64,000 nucleotides of DNA from the NCBI GenBank assembly GCA_958298945.1, contig OY282607.1, positions 49,825,020 through 49,889,019 on the forward strand, read 5' to 3'. Made by a program: the position numbers and the translations under genes. Of the stretch, positions 58,186 through 64,000 are shown piece after piece (position 1 is the stretch's first letter; each line of letters begins with the position of its first letter). The notes beneath the pieces are model-generated. The model was not told the origin of the DNA. It did no database searches and worked only from the letters and a program-made list of their open reading frames with translations. The stretch is from Atherix ibis (taxonomy: Eukaryota; Arthropoda; Insecta; Diptera; Athericidae).

Positions 58186-58729
58186 TTATTATTCGATTTA
58201 ACGTGCCAAACCACTCTTCAGGTACCTATGACACGAGTCGCAACGACCATAAGGATTGAGATGCGTCCAATCAGCGCACTATCATAAATAATAGTTAACA
58301 GACAGTTACAAGCTGACTACTCCACCTGCTGGTGGCGAGGACTACCTAAACCTCTACTCAAATGCACTTCGACTTTCATGCACTCTTATGTCACAAGCAT
58401 GTAAATCCCGAATGTCCCCATATAAATCACACTCCACGAGGAGGTGATATGCATTCCCTTGCGATGCACCGCACAGACACTCTTCTCTTTCACTCAATCC
58501 TATCTTATACAGGAACTCATTCATACTGTCATGCCCGGTTATCAAATAACCCAGGAACAGGCCACATTCAAACTTGTTCGCCGAAGCAAACCTGACATTT
58601 GAGATGAACCTCTGGGTCCATCTCCCATTCTCACTCCCATCTCAACACTGTTGCCAAATCTCATATATTTTTTCTAGGAACCACTGATGGTGGTATTCAA
58701 GCTCCTGAATTTCCGCATTCTGCTAAATC
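58186..58729 (-). mobile_element. R1-like LINE 3' end with 17-bp target-site duplication
   Basis: CTGCTAAATCAAACAAT occurs just outside both ends (58169-58185 and 58730-58746), identical over 17 bp. On the minus strand the insertion reads IYEIWQQC, a stop and GRWTQRFISNV, then GYLITGHDSMNEFLYKIGLS, ECLCGASQGNAYHLLVEC (C-x-C-x8-H-x4-C knuckle) and a stop at 58354. A 3' untranslated segment follows that is shared with the copy at 13707-14832 (CTCGCCACCAGCAGGTGG and onward, CAATCCTTATGGTCGT). The C-terminal zinc knuckle after an RNase H-like end is typical of R1-clade LINEs. It is strongly 5'-truncated, so it is only a tail. Confidence 0.87.
58354..58565 (-). pseudogene. R1-like LINE C-terminal zinc-knuckle segment
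   Basis: This is an open frame of about 70 codons at the very end of the LINE protein: GYLITGHDSMNEFLYKIG, the knuckle CLCGASQGNAYHLLVEC, then YGDIRDLHACDIRV and a stop at 58354-58356. The equivalent segment at 14.3-14.5 kb has a stop inside the knuckle. It is only a fragment of a polyprotein and has no function alone. Confidence 0.8.
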
Positions 58730-59199
58730 AAACAATAAAGATATCCCGAATTTGCGCTAATTATCTCCAATTGAGTACTCCCAACATGACTCGTGCATGA
58801 CAACTGACGCCATTGCTCCACTCCTTCAAAAGATTCTGTGTCAACTCAGAATTTAATTTCATATGGATCAAATTAAATATCCGTGGGTAATCCATTCAGT
58901 CTAGATAGTAGGTATACCGAAAATGAATTAGATGAGCTAATCCCTATATCCTGACACTGAAATCGTTATTACATAATTCTGGTTGGCATTGTACGGACAA
59001 CACCCTAGAGAGTATATACTAAGATCTTGGTTGAGTCCAACAACTTGACTCAGCTTGTAACTGAGCCGACATGAATTCCTGACATTGAAGTCATAACACT
59101 AATACCTTGGACTTATTCCTTACATCCGACCCCAATTTTTATACTGTCAACATACTTTCGCCTACAAAAACCAAATTTGCTGATACAAAAACCAATTCT

Positions 59200-60115
59200 T
59201 TTACAAAAACCACTCGCTTAAAGATAAAGCTCTAAAAAGCAAACTGAGACGATCTGAACAGCATTTTTAGGAGTTTTAATTGGTCACTATATTTTCTCAA
59301 TTGTAACGTGAATGCTGCCGCTGATATGCTCAAGAATCTTATTTTACTCGGCATGAAACACTTTATTCTACAAAGAATAAAGAGTGTAAAGCCGAACGTA
59401 AAATTGTGGTTTGACTTGAACTGCAAAAAGGCTATCGGGGTAAAAGAGTTAAACTTCTGAGGAAAATCGGAGGACAAGCCAGAAATATGTGTTTAAATAA
59501 GCCAGAGTGTCTGCAAAGCTTTTATCCGTAGCGTTAAATTTCTTCACGACCAAAATATAAAGTGGAACTTAACATACTACATGGCTCCAGGGATAGATGG
59601 TAAACAGTTTTGGTAATTTGCCAACAGGATCAAAAATTCTCTCTGCTCATCCACCTCAAAGGTATTTCATAATAAAACTCCAGTTGATGGCTCAAAAGAC
59701 AAGGCGAATTTGTTTGTGGATCACTTTTCCTCATCTTCCTCTCTTCTAGATTATGCCGTATTACCGCTTGTATTAAAGCGAATTGAAATTTCTATAGGGA
59801 CAAATCTACTGGTCCAGATTGTGTATTTCCCATAGTTCTGAAGAGGTATTCTTTCACACTGGAATAACAACAGAGTAAGCTTTTTCACCTCTCCTTTACT
59901 TCTGGAATTTTTCCGTATAAATGGTAAACAGCATTCGTTCAACCCATTCCCAAAAAAGTAGAGTCCTTTTGCCCCTCCAATTGCCGACCCATTGCATTAA
60001 TATACCTCCTTTCTAAGGTCATAAAAATACTGAGAGGCTATCCGCTCATAAAATATCTTGAATCAAGGAAACTCTTAATAGACCATCGATAAGGTTTTCG
60101 TAGTTTCGATTTTGT
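59200..60115 (+). pseudogene. LINE reverse transcriptase N-terminal relic
   Basis: The plus strand carries a decayed LINE. There is a long pre-RT stretch with FDLNCKKAIG-like and YKVELN-like pieces (59400-59580). Then KSTGPDCVFPIVLKRYSF (about 59805-59860), LSFTSGIFPYKW, AFVQPIPKKVESFCPSNCRP (about 59930-59990), LLSKVIKI and LESRKLLIDH follow. This matches the fingers of a jockey/CR1-like RT (STGPD..P..VLK, F.QPI.KKG....C.NYRPI.L). The sequence stops at about 60115, before the GF motif and palm. Many stops and frameshifts. Confidence 0.72.
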
Positions 60116-62559
60116 AGTAAAAATATTCAACCCGAATAATTTGGATTGACTTTATGGTATATATGGCCCCACATCGAAAAACGAATAATTTTTTCAAACC
60201 TGTATATAAAGTTTCCCTATTTTATTTAATTTTTTAATGATTTAGTTTCCTATCTACTAAGTTTTTGGTTTTAAATTGTATTTCCTCACGAATACTTTTT
60301 TTTATTATCCGCTAGATTTACTAGAGTGTCTCTATTACAGTCCACTATATTGTTATTAAAGGTTGGGGTCTAAAGTTTGCTAGAATTAATGCGGATGGTA
60401 AACTCGGACTTTATTTGGTTTTGCACTTTGCTCACTGTCAGTCTACCTGTTAAGCCCTTATACTTTTGTTAAAAAACCCAATCTATTTCACGATTGTACC
60501 AAGTCTTACCTTGGTTATGCTATCATAGGCTTACAGTCGATATAAATGTGATCAAGCTGCTATAATATATGTTATATAGGACATAGTTCAACTATTAGTT
60601 GATGAGTTACCTTGTAACTTGTAGCCTTTATACTCCAACATTTTACCGCTGCACCCATTACCTTCAGGCGAGTTATGAATTTTAAGTAAAAAAATCTGTT
60701 GCTTTGGTTTCTACGTAATTGGCGGCAGCAGTGGTCCTGGTCGTCTTTAGTTGGCGAGATGTCTAACTCACTTATGATCGATGCTTTTGTGTAGTATCGC
60801 AGTTTTATTGCAGTTTGCATGTGCAAAAGATCACCCTCTTAATTGCTGCAGGAGGAGTAAGGAGTTGCTCGTTGCTTCATCCTACTCATAGAATATATAG
60901 AACACAATTTATCAGCATTGTTGCTTCTCCGAAGTTATCTTATTCTGCTTGTGAAGCAATTTTCACAATTTACGATAATTTTATACGCGTACCAGGTTTT
61001 TTTTTAGAATTTCGCATGTCTACACATTCTAGCGGCTTCAACTTCCATTACAGCTGCTGAGAACTGATAGATAATGAAATTTCAATATTAATTAAACTAC
61101 TCGTGGTGTTTCCTGGCTACTTTTAGTTCAGGACATTTCTTTTACTCATTGTTTACTATAGCTGTTTTTGAATCGTAGGTTATACAAACCTTTCCATTTT
61201 TGTGTAGAATTGCGTATTTGTTATATTAAAGCTTTCGTTGTCTAGTAGCCGTTGGAATATATAGTATTTGTACTTGACCAGCTAGGTAATGGGACAAGTC
61301 AACGTTGGCTCTCTTGTGCACTCTTATATTTGCTAATTTCAGTAAGTTTCGGCTCTTAGTACATATTCCAACGACTACTAGGGCACGAAAGTATTCCAAG
61401 TTGTAATTGGTCTCATGTGATGAAGGTGACTTTATAGGCATCATATTTCTCGTCGGATCATTCCCAGATTCCTTTCCATTTCATTATTTATAAGTTATAT
61501 CAGTACATAAATTCAAAGGTACTCCATTTTTTAAAATATAGAAATGAAAAAGTTCAAGAGTCTATGAAAGAAAAAGAATTCATTTATGTCTCAAAACAAA
61601 GCGTTGAAATGAATTTGTTAAAACTTTGTGTTGCCTTTGATAATTTTGTGCAAAATGACTTTTGACAAAAAATGTGCGTGGCATAAAGCATTTTGTTATT
61701 TGTGTGTAATTAAATTTATGAAGTATAATTTTACCCCACATAAAGTCCTTATATGCCTCGACAAGGCAAAAACAATGGAATTTTTCTAAAAATTGCATAT
61801 AGTCACATGTAAAGACAGTATAGACGCTTTAATATTTCTACGTAAATCTTTTGATACAAATTTATTTATCGAACAAACAAATTCTATAATTGCACATCGT
61901 CGCTACTTATTATTATAGACAATTAAAAATTCTGTAGAGCTTTAAAATGTATTTGTATAGTAGGCGGAGACTGTCTTCTATAGATTATATGCCACCTTCT
62001 ATAGACTGTATACCAAGGTTTAATAAAATCATGCTTTAATTTATTGTTTCCCTCTGGATAGGTGGAAATCTAACAAAAATATTAAGACGACTTCTCTTAA
62101 TAGTGTGGGATTTTTAACCACTAATTAAAACACCTTTCTGTAATGTGCTATGACCAATATTAGTTAAAATCGACTAATGACTCATTTTTCGTTAATTATT
62201 TGATCGCATTACGAGTTATTTAGAATAAGTACTTAATAAAGTGAATTGTTTTCACGGTTGATACAGCGCTAATTTGTGAGATTTTGATCCTTTTAAAACG
62301 ACGTACAATATTGATCGCATCAATAACTTTTCAAATCTCAGGAATTTTATGTGAATGCAAACGTTAATCATGTTTATCTGCAATCTTTTTTATTTCATCA
62401 CAAACCGAATTAATTTGCTAATCACATTAGAGATCTTTATTTATTATGTACCATGGAGCATTTACAATATCACCTCAAACTTTGTTTTGATACTTTTATA
62501 CTATCCCTGTGTTGGATTAGCTTATACAACCCCAAAACTGGATTTGGTTATAAATTAAG
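60116..62559. other. Intergenic, no gene recognised
   Basis: Open frames of 60-85 codons occur on both strands (for example 60572-60826 minus and 60815-61060 plus), but none shows a motif. Nothing repeat-like was found. Confidence 0.45.
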
Positions 62560-62818
62560 ATTTTATTCTTCACTTAAGTTTGGTATCACAGATCATACTT
62601 AGATATTTAGCTGTATTGGCATAAGGTACTATTAGTCTATTAATGGTAATATGTACAGGATCAACTTTCCTGTAGGTAAAGATAATGTGCGCTGATTTGG
62701 ATTCATTTATCTTAATGCACCATAAATACGTTCAGTTGTTAATCTTGTTTATTTCATTGTGCAGCTTTTTAGTAGATCTTTCAATAGGTGAATCTACCGC
62801 CATTATTGCGGTGTCATC
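62560..62818 (-). pseudogene. Jockey-like reverse transcriptase fragment, minus strand
   Basis: The minus strand from 62818 reads DDTAIMAVDSPIERSTKKLH, the palm motif C without its first two residues, then NEINKINN, a stop, and KINESKSAHIIFTYRKVDPV and YANTAKYLSMICDTKL. This follows YADDTAIL...KVNEQKSAHLTFTLC...VRYLGLIFDKRL of jockey elements closely. One stop; otherwise in frame for about 85 codons. It starts exactly at the inverted repeat at 62789-62842. Confidence 0.8.
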
Positions 62819-62842
62819 TCCGCAATAATGGCGGTAGATTCA
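62789..62842. repeat. Perfect inverted repeat across an RT motif, 23-bp arms
   Basis: The 23 bases 62789-62811 (starting TGAATCTACCGCCATTATTG) are exactly complementary to 62820-62842. The 8-base loop is TGTCATCT. Both strands therefore encode AIMAVDS pointing away from the centre. Confidence 0.92.
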
Positions 62843-62892
62843 TCTATGGATACTTTATAGAAACAATTTTTCAAAAATATTTGGCATTGTGT

Positions 62893-64000
62893 GTTGTAGA
62901 GAAATTTATCGGTCACCACCATAAACAAGCCACTAAAAATTAACATAAACCAAATAAACCTATTGACCGATGCAGGAATCAACACTGATGAACTACAAAA
63001 AGACGAAGAAAATAACTTTATCATCGACAATTATAACCATATGAGCAATATTTTGGGTCTCACGTTCCAAACTAAACACACATTACATGCTAGTGCAAAC
63101 GAATTACTCAACACCGAAATACGAGAAACAGTGAGGCAGTTTGAACAACAACATATTTCTCTTAATGTGAGAAATTTTTCAAATAAATTAATTGCGAATA
63201 ATATTGAAGAACACCAAACAGATAATTACTTCACCACCTCCGACAAAGCAATATATTGTTTTAGAAATCTTAAGAGCAAAACATCGTCAGGTCCTGACAA
63301 CGTCCCAAATATCATCCTCAAGCATTTGACTGATATAGTTATCCTCGATTACGTCACAATATTTAACAACGCTTTCAACAATTATTAATTTCCATCGTGC
63401 TGGAAAGAAGCGAAAGTAATAGCTATCAAAAAGCCGGGGAAAGATTCATCTGACCCGAACAACTTCAGACCCATCAGTCTTACGCCTAGCATCAGAAAAT
63501 TTTCGAGAAAATCATACAGGACTCTATTTTACACTCAGTAAACAACAACAATATTTTAGTAGAAAATCAATTTGGATTCAGAATGGGCCACTCTACAATT
63601 CATTCAGCTAATAAACTCATGTCGGATATATGCTGGTACATAAATAATAAAGAATGTGTCGGGGCGCTATTAGTCGATTTATCCGATGCTTTTACCTCAG
63701 TATGGACTGAAGCTTTAATCTTTAAACTGATAAAAAATAACTTCCAACCGTGCTTAATAAAAACAGTTTCCAACAAAACATTCACAGTTGAAATAAATGG
63801 AGCTGGACAAAGCAAAAAATATAGCATTAACAATGGTTTACAACAAGGAACTGTAACATCACCAACGCTATTCATTATCTACATAAACGACTTATTAAAG
63901 AAACTGAACAACCTGCCAGGTAAAACATTTACATTAGCTTTTGCAGACGATATAACATTGTACACTGCTGACCGCAAACTAACTAATATACAAGCTAATC
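62893..64000 (+). pseudogene. Non-LTR reverse transcriptase, partial at window edge
   Basis: The plus strand is open from about 62893 to a TAA at 63386-63388, with SKTSSGPDNVPNIILKHLTD, the usual start of the RT domain. It continues in frame after the stop with FPSCWKEAKVIAIKKPGKD and NNFRPISLTPSI. One base lost in an A run (about 63498) shifts the frame. Then ENQFGFRMGHSTIHSANKL, GALLVDLSDAFTSVW (motif A), GLQQGTVTSPTLFIIYINDL (motif B) and LAFADDITLYTA (motif C, FADD at 63940-63951) follow, and the frame runs off the end. The clade is jockey/CR1-like, not the same family as 37-39 kb. One stop and one frameshift make it moderately young. Confidence 0.85.

Overview
The window looks like non-genic DNA from an AT-rich insect genome, most likely a fly (Diptera). 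The evidence is the transposon mix: mariner elements of the irritans and mauritiana types, DD41D (rosa-type) relatives, and jockey-, R1- and RTE-like non-LTR retrotransposons. The TGTA/TACATA-rich stretches near 55.0-55.2 kb resemble those of fly genomes. Species cannot be determined. I found no convincing host gene, exon, tRNA, rRNA or CRISPR array. Nearly everything recognisable is a transposable element, mostly broken, set in AT-rich filler.

DNA transposons. Family A (irritans-type mariner, 29-bp inverted ends starting CGAGGGTCGTT) has three minus-strand copies. The one at 42546-43864 is apparently complete, with an open 349-codon D,D34D transposase. Those at 1080-2253 and 22302-23588 are broken. 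Family B (irritans-type, related ends CGAGGGTCATT) has two broken copies at 29525-30813 and 52957-54154. A mauritiana-type mariner at 4760-6020 sits inside a GAAGTA microsatellite; it has one nonsense codon and a D-to-N change at the first catalytic residue. DD41D-type relics lie at 20775-21460, 44958-45506 and 56690-57408. The second is joined directly to half of a Mos1-like mariner (45507-46416). Older mariner relics lie at 170-625, 12470-13015 and 17960-18400. A 574-bp fold-back element with Tc1-like ends (25283-25856) has about 182-bp inverted arms and no transposase.

Retrotransposons. The largest is a jockey-clade element at 37085-39838 (+), which keeps endonuclease, reverse transcriptase and a poly-A tail but has frameshifts and a nonsense codon. 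Smaller jockey-like pieces lie at 11456-11700, 20190-20772, 26000-26225, 34133-34925, 41560-42060 and 62560-62818. Two R1-like 3' ends (13707-14832 and 58186-58729) and a LINE 3' end (33205-34102) keep target-site duplications, so they are genuine 5'-truncated insertions. RTE-like 3' tails lie at 7960-8330, 13235-13440, 23730-24145 and 29040-29200. Other LINE relics lie at 21700-21965, 39900-40060, 41090-41350 and 59200-60115, and one runs off the right edge (62893-64000).

A third signal is a set of perfect or near-perfect short inverted repeats, with 10-31 bp arms and spacers of 0-43 bp, scattered through the filler. The clearest is a 58-bp perfect palindrome at 44568-44625. One similar structure lies inside a transposase gene (22409-22488), where comparison with the intact copy shows it arose as an inverted local duplication. 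I see no multi-gene system. The most notable items are the candidate autonomous mariner, the rosa/Mos1-like chimera, the fold-back element and the inverted-repeat class.
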